Assembly: GCA_025355005.1 (NCBI GenBank)
Contig: JANXLV010000193.1
Coordinates: forward strand, 34,521-98,520
DNA length: 64,000 nucleotides
Source: Myxococcales bacterium
Lineage (GTDB): Bacteria > Myxococcota_A > Polyangia > Polyangiales > Polyangiaceae
Direction: 5' to 3'
In this document: positions 48,606 to 58,210 of the stretch, piece by piece
Layout: every line of letters begins with the position of its first letter
Position numbering within the stretch: position 1 is the stretch's first letter
Made by a program: the position numbers and the translations under genes
The notes under the pieces: model-generated
Database searches by the model: none
The model's input: only the letters and a program-made list of their open reading frames with translations
What the model was told of the DNA's origin: nothing

Positions 48606-49442
48606 ATGAGCCAGTGGCAACCGGGGAACACGATCGCGGAGCGATATGCGATCACCCACCTCGTCGCGGAAGGACGGCGCGAGCGATACCTCGGAAACGA
48701 CGCCAGCACCGGACACACGGTGTGCATCGAGCTGTTCCCTTCCGACAGCATCGCGGGTCCCGATGGCATCGCCGCGTTCCGGCGCTCCGTCGAGCTGTCG
48801 ATGGAGGTCGCGAGCAACCACGTCGTGCGTCCACTCCACGTCAGCAGCGATCACGGGTTGCCGTTCATCGTGTGGGAAGACGTCGTCGGCCGGCCCGCCG
48901 ATGAGATCGTGATGGACGGTCTGCCGTTGACGCCCCGCGACGCCGTGGACGTGGTCGCACAGGCCGCGCTGGGGCTTTCAGCGATGCATGCGCGAGGCGT
49001 GCTGCACCTCGCGGTGAGTCCCAAGAACCTGGTGGTCGGCCGCACGCCGTTCGGCGCCCCACTGGTCAGGGTGCGCGGCATGGGCATTTTACAAGCAGAA
49101 CGCGACGGCTCCGGCGCCAAGCGCATGCCGTACGAGTCACCGCTCTACCTGGCGCCAGAGCAGCTTCGAAACGACCCCAACACGGGCCCGCCGGCCGACG
49201 TGTGGGGACTCGGCGTGACGCTCTTCGAGCTCACCACAGGGCAGCTCCCGTTCGTCGGGGAGAACCTGGCCGAGCTCTTCAAGCACGTACTCGAGGGCGA
49301 GCCGAAGCGCATGATCGCGCTGCGGCCGGACGCTCCCCCTGCCCTCGAGGCGTTTGTCGATTCGCTCTTGCAGAGAGACGTGAGCGCTCGCCCGACCGCG
49401 CGCGCCGTGGCCGAGGCGCTGAGCCCGCTGGTCTGCGGCTGA
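48606..49442 (+). CDS. Ser/Thr pseudokinase
   Basis: 278 residues of protein-kinase fold, no membrane segment. The structural landmarks remain: helix-C region, APE (LYLAPEQL), DVWGLGVTLFELTTGQLPF and RPTARAVAEAL. All catalytic positions are changed: no glycine-rich loop (LVAEGRRERYL), the VAIK lysine is Glu42 (VCIELF), the HRD aspartate is Ala136 (HLAVSPKN, keeping Asn141), and the DFG aspartate is Gly158 (RGMG). It is therefore probably a scaffold or allosteric pseudokinase. It lies 141 bases downstream of the macroglobulin gene on the same strand. Confidence 0.85.
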   Translation: MSQWQPGNTIAERYAITHLVAEGRRERYLGNDASTGHTVCIELFPSDSIAGPDGIAAFRRSVELSMEVASNHVVRPLHVSSDHGLPFIVWEDVVGRPADEIVMDGLPLTPRDAVDVVAQAALGLSAMHARGVLHLAVSPKNLVVGRTPFGAPLVRVRGMGILQAERDGSGAKRMPYESPLYLAPEQLRNDPNTGPPADVWGLGVTLFELTTGQLPFVGENLAELFKHVLEGEPKRMIALRPDAPPALEAFVDSLLQRDVSARPTARAVAEALSPLVCG

Positions 49443-49556
49443 AGGTCTTGACGCGTTGACAGTCTCCGCTGGCCAGGGCATACCCGCGGTCGATGCGCAC
49501 CCATCCGCGGCCAGAATCCAGGCTATTTCAGGTGCTGTTGCTACTGAGCGCGGACG

Positions 49557-50240
49557 TCAGAAGCTCGCGCCCATCGTGAGCGTCGCGCCGTCCTTCGTGG
49601 CGCTGCCGCCGAGGAGGAGGTGCTCGTACCGCTCCGCGCGCTCGTGCGCGATGCTGTCGAGGAGAAACATCGCTGCGCCCTGGACCACGAGTCCGGTGCC
49701 GACACCTTGCAGCGTCTTGTCGTGGTCGTGAAGCCCGGCGCCGACGAGCCCGATGCCCGTGATCGCAACGGCGGTCTCGAACAGCTCGATTCCGACGAAG
49801 AACCGGTTCACCGTGCGCACACGAGCCCGCTCCTGCTGCAAGAAAATCGACGGGTTCTGCGCGATGAGCTCCTTGTTGGCTGCGATGCGCCCCAGAGGCC
49901 GTGCGAACGAGAGCACCGCGACCACCGACTCGATGACGCCGACGATGAAGATCGGATAGCTGGCCGCGCGCTCGAAAGGCTTGTCGAGCGCGTAGAGTCC
50001 AGTGCCCATGGTGAGCCCCGCCAGGCCTGCCATGCCCCACCCATAGCCCTGGTTCCTCTCGCCCATGAAGTACGTGCTCATCGCGTCCGTGAGCTCGGGT
50101 ACCGTCGGCTCGTGCGCGGCGTCAGAGGCCTGCACCGTGGGCGACGGCTGCGGCGCAGGCAATGTCTCTTCAGCGTGCGCCACGCCGATGGTTCCGAGCA
50201 GCAAACCAGAGGCGATCGCGGCGGTCTTCGTGAGGCGCAT
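49557..50240 (-). CDS. membrane protein with signal peptide, unknown
   Basis: 227 residues. Signal peptide (AHA|EETLPAPQP), a Pro/Thr-rich spacer, then three or four transmembrane-like helices (WGMAGLAGLTMGTGLYAL, SYPIFIVGVIESVVAVLSF, FFVGIELFETAVAITGIGLVGAGL, GVGTGLVVQGAAMFLLD). It ends LLLGGSATKDGATLTMGASF. No motif recognised. The ATG at 50240 is preferred over one 30 bases upstream. It is divergent from the DUF362 gene with 41 bases between. Confidence 0.65.
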   Translation of the reverse strand: MRLTKTAAIASGLLLGTIGVAHAEETLPAPQPSPTVQASDAAHEPTVPELTDAMSTYFMGERNQGYGWGMAGLAGLTMGTGLYALDKPFERAASYPIFIVGVIESVVAVLSFARPLGRIAANKELIAQNPSIFLQQERARVRTVNRFFVGIELFETAVAITGIGLVGAGLHDHDKTLQGVGTGLVVQGAAMFLLDSIAHERAERYEHLLLGGSATKDGATLTMGASF

Positions 50241-50281
50241 GCGCGCAGCGTACGGGGAGTGCGGCGACAATAAAAGAGGCT

Positions 50282-51796
50282 ATGCTTCGCGGCATGCCGC
50301 ATCCCGACACCCGCGCGAAGGTCATCATCCGGCACGTCCCGAGCTACGATCCACAGCGCATTCGCACGGTCGTTCGCGAGGCACTGGAGGAGCTCCACCT
50401 GCGACCCCACGGACGCACCTTGGTGAAGCCGAACGTGGTCGCTGCGGGCCCGCTCTTCGAGCACGCGCACACACGCGTGGAGTTCACCGAGGGCCTGCTC
50501 CTTGCGTTGCAAGATCGCGGCGAGGGCAACCTGGAAGAACTGGCCGTGGGTGAGCGGTGCGGCATCACCGTCCCCACGCGCTACGCGTACGAGGCCGCCG
50601 GCTACGATCCGATGCTCGAGCGCGTCGGCGTCAAGCGGTACTGCTTCGACGAGGTCCCACAGGTCGAGATCCCGCTCACGCACGAAGGGCGCCTCCGCGA
50701 CTTCCTCTTCACGCCGGAGCCCGTGGCCAAGGCGGACTTCTTCGTCAATGCGCCCAAGTTCAAGGCGCATCCGTGGACCACCGTGACGTTCTCGATGAAG
50801 AACTACATCGGTATCCAGGACGACCGCCATCGCCTCATCGATCACGATCACGCGCTCAACAAGAAGGTCGCGGACCTCCAGTACATCGTCCAGCCGCAGT
50901 TCATCGCGATCGACGCGATCATCGCCGGGGAAGGGCGCATGCTCACGCCCATCCCCAAGGAGCTCCGCCTCGTGATCATGGGCAACAACCAGGTCGCGTT
51001 CGACAGCGTGTGCTCGCGCATCATCGGACTCGACCCGCACGACATCGAGCACATCCAGCTCGCGCACGAGCGCGGCTTCGGCCCCATGGAGATGAGCGAG
51101 ATCGCCCTCTCTGGCGACGTCACCTTCGAAGAGGCAAAGGAGCGCGCCAAGGGCTTCCGCTGCGGTCTCATCCGCGTCGAGAAGTACTTCGAGGGCACGA
51201 ACATCAACGCCTACTCAGGACCGCCGCCCGGCCACGACGAGAAGGGCTACTGCTGGGGCGGCTGTCCCGGCGTCCTCGAGGAGGTCATCGAGATCCTCCG
51301 TCTGTACGACACCGAGTGCGACAAGAAGATGCCCAAGATCCACATGGTCTTCGGCGACTACAAGGGCCCGCTCGACATCCGCCACGGCGAGAAGGTCGTC
51401 TTCATCGGCGACTGCGTGAAGTGGGACGGCCAGATCGACGGCGAGCTCGTGCAGATCACGAGCAAGTACAAGGATCGCAGCGGAATCGATCCTCACGACG
51501 TCAAGGCGAACGACATCTACGTGAAGATGGCCGCCATGACGGCGAAGATCATGGAGGCGAAGAAGCGCCCGTTCATCCGCCTGGACGGCTGCCCGATCAG
51601 CATCGCGGAGATCGTGCTGCTCTTGTCGGAGCTCGGTGGGATCCAGAACCCATACTTCGACAAGCGTCAGATCGTCGGGTTCAACCGGTCCTACCTCACG
51701 TGGCGCGCTGTGCTCGCGTGGAAGCGCATGCGCGGCGAGCCGTACCAGATCCATGGCGCGACCACGCGCGGAGCCGCTGCGCCGGAGCTTCCGTAG
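50282..51796 (+). CDS. DUF362-domain protein
   Basis: 504 residues, cytoplasmic. The DUF362 domain is recognisable in RTLVKPNVVAA near the N-terminus, FFVNAPKFKAH, FSMKNYIGIQ, and the metal-like cluster GYCWGGCPG with a further DTECDKK. Some DUF362 proteins carry ferredoxin-type Cys motifs; here the Cys set is shorter and in the C-terminal half. The ATG at 50282 is used; an ATG four codons later is possible. No pathway is suggested by neighbours; the next gene is convergent, 4 bases away. Confidence 0.85.
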   Translation: MLRGMPHPDTRAKVIIRHVPSYDPQRIRTVVREALEELHLRPHGRTLVKPNVVAAGPLFEHAHTRVEFTEGLLLALQDRGEGNLEELAVGERCGITVPTRYAYEAAGYDPMLERVGVKRYCFDEVPQVEIPLTHEGRLRDFLFTPEPVAKADFFVNAPKFKAHPWTTVTFSMKNYIGIQDDRHRLIDHDHALNKKVADLQYIVQPQFIAIDAIIAGEGRMLTPIPKELRLVIMGNNQVAFDSVCSRIIGLDPHDIEHIQLAHERGFGPMEMSEIALSGDVTFEEAKERAKGFRCGLIRVEKYFEGTNINAYSGPPPGHDEKGYCWGGCPGVLEEVIEILRLYDTECDKKMPKIHMVFGDYKGPLDIRHGEKVVFIGDCVKWDGQIDGELVQITSKYKDRSGIDPHDVKANDIYVKMAAMTAKIMEAKKRPFIRLDGCPISIAEIVLLLSELGGIQNPYFDKRQIVGFNRSYLTWRAVLAWKRMRGEPYQIHGATTRGAAAPELP

Positions 51797-51800
51797 AGCG

Positions 51801-52487
51801 CTATTTCAGCGTGTCGGGTACGGGATGCACGTAGAACGCGCCGGTCACGTGCGTACCCGGCAGGTCCTCGCCGTGCGGCGGAAAGTCGCACACGAACGAG
51901 GCCTGGAACATCGTGCTGTCGTCTTCGATCGGCATGACGTCGCACGTGACCGTCCCGAATGGCTGCTGCACGCAGTCGCATGACGGGCAGCCGCAGTCGC
52001 CTTGCCACGACGAGAGCGTGCCTTGCGCGTGCACGGCCGTCGCTGTCACTCCCGGGTCGCGCGTGGGAATGAGCGTGAAGCTCCAGTCGTCGTTGCTTCG
52101 CACCTCGCACGAGAGGTAGTCGGCGCGCCCGCTGCCCTCGATCAGCCCCATCGCTTTTCCCACGGCCAGCGGAAACGAGGGGGCTCCGGTCGCGCGCAGC
52201 GAGCACTGACCGAGCACGAGGGACGTCGCCGACGGCTTGGTCCCGTTCGAGCCGTCACTCCCCGAACCGCCGCTGGCACCTCCGCTGCCGAAGCCGCCGC
52301 CCTGGCCGCCACCACCTCCGCCGCCGTTGGTCCCATCGCCGTTGGAGCCGTTCGAGCCGTTCGCGCCTTGCCCGCCGGACGTGGTGCCGGTCGCCGGATC
52401 AGCGGTCCCGTCGTCTGTGGGCTGGATGCGGCCACCGCACGCGACGAGCAGGATGATCGCGGCCGCGAGGAGGATCGTTCGACTCAT
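51801..52487 (-). CDS. lipoprotein with Gly/Ser/Asn-rich linker, unknown
   Basis: 228 residues. Signal peptide with lipobox LVAC, a Gly/Ser/Asn-rich linker of about 60 residues, then a beta-rich domain with many Cys (LSCEVRS, DCGCPSCDCVQQP, VTCDVMP, FVCDFPP) likely to be disulfide-bonded. Last gene of a same-strand run beginning at 55539; the gap to the upstream lipoprotein gene is 60 bases. Not recognised; possibly a target or sensor arm of the sigma operon. Confidence 0.7.
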   Translation of the reverse strand: MSRTILLAAAIILLVACGGRIQPTDDGTADPATGTTSGGQGANGSNGSNGDGTNGGGGGGGQGGGFGSGGASGGSGSDGSNGTKPSATSLVLGQCSLRATGAPSFPLAVGKAMGLIEGSGRADYLSCEVRSNDDWSFTLIPTRDPGVTATAVHAQGTLSSWQGDCGCPSCDCVQQPFGTVTCDVMPIEDDSTMFQASFVCDFPPHGEDLPGTHVTGAFYVHPVPDTLK

Positions 52488-52547
52488 GCAACGCTCTTGG
52501 GATGAGCGCGTGGCGGTCGTCACGAAATCGAGCAGGCGTTACGCGAT

Positions 52548-53216
52548 CTACTTCACGACCGGCGGACGGCAGCCAGCGTCGCCGCAATCGCTGGACAGCG
52601 AGAGGACGACCTTCCCGGCTCTATCGAGGAGCTCAACCCGGTTGGGGCACGCCGAGGCACGCACGTCGAGCGTGATGGTCTTCTCCGTCGCGGGGCCCGC
52701 GTCGCCGAGCAGGTTGATGTCGACGCGCTTGGGTGCGCCAGGCGCGGACAGATCGTAGATGTCGAAGCTCGCCTGGTAGGCCTGGAGCGTACCGCGCGCG
52801 ATGTCGCCGTTCTGGTCTCGCACCAGGAAGAAGAGCCTGCACCCTGGCGCGAACTCGATCCCGATCGCATCGGACGGGCCGAACGGGCTCGCTCCGCAGT
52901 AGAGCCACTGTCCGGCGGTCGCCGCCTCGAGCTCCTCCTGGGTCGCGAGCGCGTAGAGCGGACCGAACGCGTCGCTGCAGCCGCCCGTACAGGTATTTCC
53001 GCGCAGCGACATGAGGTCCGAGTCGACCCAGTTCGCGCAGCCGTAGCCCGACGGAAAGACGCTGCCGTCCGTCGCGACGACAGCGGGCGTGATCGGCGCG
53101 GCATCGTTCGTGCCCACGTCCACGGTCTGCCGCGCGCACGAGACCGACGTCACGACGATGGCGAGCATCGCGACCGCGGTCATCGCGCCGACACCGCGTA
53201 CGAGGAGCCGCATCAT
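52548..53216 (-). CDS. Cys-rich lipoprotein in the sigma-factor operon
   Basis: 222 residues. Signal peptide with lipobox SVSC, then a region with paired cysteines (GYGCANW, NTCTGGCSDAFG, WLYCGAS, PGCRLFF) and a strand-rich end finishing DCGDAGCRPP. The start overlaps the stop of the upstream anti-sigma-like gene by 4 bases (ATGA), so it is translationally coupled and likely part of the sigma regulatory unit. It may be a periplasmic or outer-membrane sensor; that is inference. Confidence 0.75.
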   Translation of the reverse strand: MMRLLVRGVGAMTAVAMLAIVVTSVSCARQTVDVGTNDAAPITPAVVATDGSVFPSGYGCANWVDSDLMSLRGNTCTGGCSDAFGPLYALATQEELEAATAGQWLYCGASPFGPSDAIGIEFAPGCRLFFLVRDQNGDIARGTLQAYQASFDIYDLSAPGAPKRVDINLLGDAGPATEKTITLDVRASACPNRVELLDRAGKVVLSLSSDCGDAGCRPPVVK

Positions 53217-53983
53217 GGCGCGTCCTTCTTGGGCGGGGCGCTGGGCGCTTCCGTGGCGGCGCTGACTGCGGGGAGGAGCATGCTGTCCGGGTAAGTCTGC
53301 TTGAACCTGGCCGCGCGCGCCCGTGCTTCCGGCAGTTTTCCGCTCTGTGCGAGCGCCTGCACGTAGAGGGCCTCGCGCTCCTCCGCCAGCGCCCCGCGCG
53401 GGAAGCGCTGCTCGTGCGCCTTCGCGGCGACCACTGCCGCGGCCGGATCCCCGCGCCCGAGCGCAGCGCGTGCGCCGTCGAGCATCGTGCGCTCCGCGGA
53501 GAGATCGCGCAGAGGACCGACCTTCGCGGCAGAGCCGGCCGATGGCGTCAGCGCGGGGCCTTCGACGATCTCCGTCGACGCCGCGGGCAGGACGGGCTGG
53601 AGCGTGCGCGGCGCGGAGCGTTGCGGAGGTGTGGCGGCGGGCCGAATACTTGTATTCTGCACGTTTTCATGGCCGCCGACGCCGACCAGAGGCCGCACGC
53701 CGAAGCCAAGAGCCGCGCCGAGAACGAACGTGACCCCCATGCCCACGATGCCGCTAGCCGACATGGTCGACATGGCGGACCGGCCAGCGCTTCCCCCTCC
53801 TCCTCCGCCGCCACCACCGCCGCCAGCACCAGGTGAAAGCGCGGCGATGCTCGACGTCACGCGACCGGAGAGGCGCGTGCGTCCGTCGTCCTTCATCTGC
53901 ACGAGGGCGGAGCCTCCGCGCAGGAGTGCGAGCGCGTCGTCGTCGAGCGCCGGAAGGTCGGGCAGGTCAGGGACCTCGCTCAT
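53213..53983 (-). CDS. anti-sigma-factor-like single-pass membrane protein with TPR-like C-terminus
   Basis: 256 residues. The cytoplasmic N-terminus is acidic (PDLPDLPALDDDALALLRGG), followed by a poly-Gly stretch. One transmembrane helix lies at about residues 77-98 (SGIVGMGVTFVLGAALGFGV). A periplasmic Pro/Ala linker leads to a TPR-like helical domain (MLDGARAALGRGDPAAAVVAAKAHEQRFPRGALAEE is its core). Its start overlaps the stop of the ECF sigma gene by 4 bases, the normal arrangement for a cognate anti-sigma factor. There is no zinc HxxxCxxC motif. The sequence contains one copy of the recurring 17-mer. Confidence 0.75.
   Translation of the reverse strand: MSEVPDLPDLPALDDDALALLRGGSALVQMKDDGRTRLSGRVTSSIAALSPGAGGGGGGGGGGGSAGRSAMSTMSASGIVGMGVTFVLGAALGFGVRPLVGVGGHENVQNTSIRPAATPPQRSAPRTLQPVLPAASTEIVEGPALTPSAGSAAKVGPLRDLSAERTMLDGARAALGRGDPAAAVVAAKAHEQRFPRGALAEEREALYVQALAQSGKLPEARARAARFKQTYPDSMLLPAVSAATEAPSAPPKKDAP
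53646..53662. other. recurring A+T-rich 17-mer, copy in the anti-sigma-like gene
   Basis: ATACTTGTATTCTGCAC, identical over 17 bases to 21834-21850. With two more bases on the left it contains the perfect inverted repeat GAATAC-TT-GTATTC (53644-53657). Lies inside coding sequence. Confidence 0.4.
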
Positions 53984-54510
53984 CGTGCCTCCTTCGACTT
54001 GATGCGCTTCGCGGCCGCCGTGAACTCTTCGCGCGCGAGGCGCAGGCGCGAGTAGGCGGTGTTTGCGGGGATGCCGAGCGAGTCGGCGATCTCGTGCATC
54101 GGCACGCCGTCGAGCTCGAAGAGGATGAAGACCCCGCGGCGATCCTCGCTGATGGACTCCAGCGCCGAGAAGAGAACGCGCTGCTGCTCGTGCTCCACGA
54201 GGAGCTCGTCAGCGGCCTTCCCCTGCGCCGCGCCGTCCTTTTCCACGAACACAAGGACCTTGTGACGCGATAGGCGCCGGTAGTCGGACGAGAACCGGAA
54301 GGCGAACGCGAAGAGCCACGGACGGATGGGCCGCGACGGCTCGTACGTGGCCCAGCGCTTCCAGACCTCGACGAACAGGTCGTGCGCCACGTCCTCGACG
54401 TCGCGCGGGGCGACCCCAAGCCGGCGCAGGGACGTTGCGACGTACCCAAGCTCGGTCTCGAAGACTCGCTGGAATGATGAGACATCGGCGCGCACGACCT
54501 CCGGGACCAT
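53980..54510 (-). CDS. ECF-type RNA polymerase sigma factor
   Basis: 176 residues: sigma region 2 (VEDVAHDLFVEVWKRW...RPWLFAFAFRFSSDYRR) recognises the -10, and region 4 (EDRRGVFILFELDGVPMHEIADSLGIPANTAYSRLRLAREEF), with its helix-turn-helix, recognises the -35. It directs transcription of an unknown regulon, possibly including its own operon. It overlaps the anti-sigma-like gene by 4 bases and follows the Pro-rich outer-membrane-like gene by 36 bases. Confidence 0.93.
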   Translation of the reverse strand: MVPEVVRADVSSFQRVFETELGYVATSLRRLGVAPRDVEDVAHDLFVEVWKRWATYEPSRPIRPWLFAFAFRFSSDYRRLSRHKVLVFVEKDGAAQGKAADELLVEHEQQRVLFSALESISEDRRGVFILFELDGVPMHEIADSLGIPANTAYSRLRLAREEFTAAAKRIKSKEAR

Positions 54511-54546
54511 ACCCGTCTTTTGCTTGGGATGAGCGCGGGCGTTTCG

Positions 54547-55539
54547 TCAAAGAAAGAGGTAGCCCACATGCGCTGAAACAAGCCCCATCAGCGCGTTCGA
54601 CGCCCAGACGGTCTGCCCGTTGATGTCGAGCGAGAACGGCGTGATGGGAAACAGGAGGTCCGCGGTGGCACGCACGAACGCGCCTGCACCGAGCTGCAAC
54701 GTGAGACCAGCACGTGGCCCGACCGCCGCGAAGAAGAGGCTCCGCGAACGCGGGCTCGTGATCCCCGTGGACTCTCCATGCGCATCGCCCAGGAGCGAGA
54801 GAGCGCATAGCGACGCTGGCCCTAGATGGCCGCAGGCCGCGACGGGCACAAGAAGGAGACGCGTGGACACCTTGCCACCTTGGCTCGTGGAGGACTCGGT
54901 CGGGAGCTGCGCCAGGAATCCGGTCTCTGCGGACGCGAACCGGTAACGCACGGCCGCGGCGAGCGAGAGCTGCGGGGCGACGTCGGGGCTCATGCCCACG
55001 GACGCGCCGCCCCCGATGCCGAGGGAGGGCTGCCATCGTGTCGAGGGAGGCGGTTGGGGTGGAGGTGGAGGCTGAGGTGGAGGTGGAGGTGGAGGGGCCG
55101 GAGGTTGGGCCGGAGGTTCCAGCGGAGGCGGGTCGTCGGGGGGTGGTGTGCCTGGTGGGCGTGTGAGGCTCAGGGGATCGAGTGCGATGCTCATCGAGAG
55201 CGCCATGGTTCGCGCGATGTCTCCGCAGTCCGCGCTCTGGCTCTCGAGGTGACGCACGCCGCGCGTCACGCCGTCGGAGCCGATCAGCTTCACGTCTGCG
55301 ACGAAGCCGGGCGCGCCGCGACGCACCTCCGCGAAGAGCGTGTTGTCGGCGACGACACGAAACGGCTTGTATCCAAGGCGATTCTCTACCTCGGTGCGCA
55401 GCGCGTCTTCGTCCGGGCAGATCTCCGCACCGGGCGAGCGCACGTAGACGAGCTTCGCCGTGGGCATGGCATGTGCGACGTTCGCCACGAGAAGCGACGC
55501 GAGCGCGATCGTCAAGGCAGCCTTGTGAGCGCGGCGCAT
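54547..55539 (-). CDS. secreted two-domain protein with poly-Pro linker and beta-barrel-like C-terminus
   Basis: 330 residues. Signal peptide (VAHA|MPTA). An N-terminal domain of about 100 residues has two Cys ([10 protein letters not shown] and [19 protein letters not shown]), resembling the domain that precedes outer-membrane modules in many myxobacterial proteins. A Pro-rich linker (about residues 125-165) follows, encoded by GGTGGA-type repeats at 55055-55150. The C-terminal 165 residues of alternating strands end in FL, suggesting an outer-membrane barrel. It is first gene of the run containing the ECF sigma operon. The ATG at 55539 is used. Confidence 0.72.
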   Translation of the reverse strand: MRRAHKAALTIALASLLVANVAHAMPTAKLVYVRSPGAEICPDEDALRTEVENRLGYKPFRVVADNTLFAEVRRGAPGFVADVKLIGSDGVTRGVRHLESQSADCGDIARTMALSMSIALDPLSLTRPPGTPPPDDPPPLEPPAQPPAPPPPPPPQPPPPPQPPPSTRWQPSLGIGGGASVGMSPDVAPQLSLAAAVRYRFASAETGFLAQLPTESSTSQGGKVSTRLLLVPVAACGHLGPASLCALSLLGDAHGESTGITSPRSRSLFFAAVGPRAGLTLQLGAGAFVRATADLLFPITPFSLDINGQTVWASNALMGLVSAHVGYLFL

Positions 55540-55672
55540 GAACGCTACGGGCTCGTGGCCGCCAGCGCGACCTGGACGGCCGCGATCTCGGCGCCCCGCT
55601 CTATCCCGTCCGCGATGTCCGCCCGGTCGTCCTCGTCCACCGGCCTCATCATACATGGTACCGTTTGGGACC

Positions 55673-57934
55673 ATGCGAATCGCGTGTGTCGGCGGCGGTC
55701 CCGGAGGCCTGTATTTCGCCATCCTGATGAAGAAGCTCGACCCGAGCGTCACCATCACGGTGTTCGATAGGAACCCGCCCGGCGAGACTTGGGGATGGGG
55801 CGTCGTCTTCTCCGACGAGACGCTCGAGTACCTCGCCGACAACGACGAACCCACGCACAAGAAGATCACAGCGGAGTTCGCGCACTGGGACGCGATCGAC
55901 GTCCACTTCAAGGGCGAGGTCGTCCGCTCCTCTGGTCACGGATTCTCCGGCGTGTCGCGCCACACGCTCATCCGCATCCTTCGCGAGCGCGCACAGGAGC
56001 TCGGCGTCACGCTCACGGATCGCACCGAGGTCGACACCCTGCCACCCGGCTTCGATCTCTACGTGGCGTCCGACGGCCTCAACAGCAAGCTCCGCGCCGC
56101 GAGCGAGGGCGTCTTCAAGCCATCACTGGAGAAGCGCACGTGCAAGTTCATCTGGCTTGGAACTCCGAAGATCTTCACGTCGTTCACGTTCGTCTTCGAG
56201 CCCTTCGCGGATGGCTTCTTCCAGGTCCATGCGTATCCGTTCTCGAAGACGCGCTCCACGTTCATCGTGGAGACGGATCCCGCGACGTGGGAAGCCGCCG
56301 GTCTCGACACGATGGACGAGCCCGCGCAGCTGGCCTTTCTCGAGAAGCTCTTCGCGAAGTACCTCGGCGGCGAGAAGCTGCTCTCCAACAAGAGCACCTG
56401 GATCCACTTCCACACGCTGAAATGCGCCGCGTGGAGCCACGACAACGTCGTTCTTGTCGGCGACTCGGCGCACACTGCGCATTTCTCCATCGGCTCTGGC
56501 ACCAAGATGGCCATGGAGGACTCCATCGCGCTCGCGAAGGCGCTCCGTGCAAACGGGAACGACGTGAAGTCCGCGCTCGTCGCATACGAGGCGGAGCGCC
56601 GCCCGATCGTGGAGCGCACGCAGGCCGCCGCGCAGGACAGCCTGCTCTTCTTCGAGCACGTGAAGCGCTACAAGAGCTTCGAGCCGCTCGCGTTCATGAC
56701 GCGCCTCCTGACGCGCAGCAAGCGGATCGGCTACGAGAACCTCAGCGTGCGTGACCCGGTGCTCATGTCGAAGGTGACGGACACCTTCGCGACAGCGTCT
56801 GCTGCGGTGGTGAGCGGCGGCACTGTGGTGAAGGCGAGCAACGCGGCGGCGCCGCCGATGTTCCAGAAGATCACTGCGCGCGGCGTCACGCTCGAGAACC
56901 GCGTCGTGGTCTCCCCCATGTGCATGTATTCTGCAACCGATGGGACGCCGGACGAGTTCCACCTGGTGCACTACGGCAGCCGCGCGATCGGCGGCGCGGG
57001 CCTCGTCATCTCCGAGATGACCAACGTGTCGGCGGACGCGCGCATCACGCCGGGTTGCACGGGCATGTACACGGACGGTCACGTGGCGGCCTGGAAGAAG
57101 ATCACCGACTTCGTGCACGCGCGGTCCAGAGCGAAGATGGGCATCCAGCTCGGACACGCCGGCCGCAAGGGCTCCACCAAGGTCCCGTGGGAGGCGCAGG
57201 ACGCGCAGCTGGACTCCGGCAACTGGGAGCTCATCGCGCCCTCCGCGCTCCCCTACCTGCCGAAGAACCAGACCCCGCGCGCCATGACCCGCGCCGACAT
57301 GGAGCGCGTGACGGCGGACCACGTGCTGGCGGCGAAGCGCAGCATCGACGCAGGCTTCGACTGGCTCGAGCTGCACATGGCCCACGGCTACTTGCTCGCC
57401 ACGTTCCTGTCGCCGCTCACGAACCAGCGCACGGACGAGTACGGCGGCTCTCTCTGCGCGCGCCTCCGCTACCCGCTCGAGCTCTTCGACGCCGTGCGCG
57501 ACGCGTGGCCGAAGGACAAGCCCATGAGCGTGCGCATCTCCGCCACGGACTGGGCGGAGGGCGGCATGACGGGCGAGGACTCCGTCGAGATCGCGCGCGC
57601 ACTCAAGGACCACGGCGCCGACTTCATCGACGTCTCGACCGGTCAGACCGTCGCGCACGGCCGCCCCGCATTCTACGGCCGCATGTTCCAGACCCCGTTC
57701 GCGGACCAGATCCGGAACGAGGTCGGCGTTCGCACCATGGCCGTTGGCAACATCACCACGGCCGATCAGGTGAACACCATCCTGGCGGCAGGACGGGCGG
57801 ATCTGGTGGTGCTGGCGCGTGGGCACCTGCGCGATCCCTACTTCACGATGCACGCAGCAGAAGAGGCTGGATTCGCGGGTCTGGCGTGGCCACCGCCCTA
57901 CGGGCTCGTCCGTCCGATGCCGAAAAACAGCTAA
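55673..57934 (+). CDS. bifunctional salicylyl-CoA 5-hydroxylase-like monooxygenase / OYE-family reductase
   Basis: 753 residues, a natural fusion. Residues 1-385 are an FAD-dependent aromatic hydroxylase: [18 protein letters not shown] dinucleotide site, and [21 protein letters not shown] flavin contact. Residues about 395-753 are an Old Yellow Enzyme domain: [35 protein letters not shown]. The same fusion is known as salicylyl-CoA 5-hydroxylase/oxidoreductase and as 2-aminobenzoyl-CoA monooxygenase/reductase; sequence alone does not choose between them. It complements the box genes as a second aryl-CoA route. The ATG at 55673 follows GGGA; an ATG six codons upstream is also in frame. Confidence 0.92.
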   Translation: MRIACVGGGPGGLYFAILMKKLDPSVTITVFDRNPPGETWGWGVVFSDETLEYLADNDEPTHKKITAEFAHWDAIDVHFKGEVVRSSGHGFSGVSRHTLIRILRERAQELGVTLTDRTEVDTLPPGFDLYVASDGLNSKLRAASEGVFKPSLEKRTCKFIWLGTPKIFTSFTFVFEPFADGFFQVHAYPFSKTRSTFIVETDPATWEAAGLDTMDEPAQLAFLEKLFAKYLGGEKLLSNKSTWIHFHTLKCAAWSHDNVVLVGDSAHTAHFSIGSGTKMAMEDSIALAKALRANGNDVKSALVAYEAERRPIVERTQAAAQDSLLFFEHVKRYKSFEPLAFMTRLLTRSKRIGYENLSVRDPVLMSKVTDTFATASAAVVSGGTVVKASNAAAPPMFQKITARGVTLENRVVVSPMCMYSATDGTPDEFHLVHYGSRAIGGAGLVISEMTNVSADARITPGCTGMYTDGHVAAWKKITDFVHARSRAKMGIQLGHAGRKGSTKVPWEAQDAQLDSGNWELIAPSALPYLPKNQTPRAMTRADMERVTADHVLAAKRSIDAGFDWLELHMAHGYLLATFLSPLTNQRTDEYGGSLCARLRYPLELFDAVRDAWPKDKPMSVRISATDWAEGGMTGEDSVEIARALKDHGADFIDVSTGQTVAHGRPAFYGRMFQTPFADQIRNEVGVRTMAVGNITTADQVNTILAAGRADLVVLARGHLRDPYFTMHAAEEAGFAGLAWPPPYGLVRPMPKNS

Positions 57935-58074
57935 AAACGCTGCAAAACCTGCCGTCAAACGAAGCGGGCCATCGATGTACACGCCGCGAACGCCGCGGAA
58001 ATAGCTCTGGGCCACCGCGAAAGATGTGGTATCAAAGCTGCGCTTTGCAGGGCCTCCGCCTGCTCTGCCTTCCC

Positions 58075-58148
<74 letters not shown>

Positions 58149-58210
58149 AGCAGTTCCCTCGTTCTTTCGATCACGCGAACGGGTTTCTCACTCGACGGTG
58201 GCGAGCGGCC

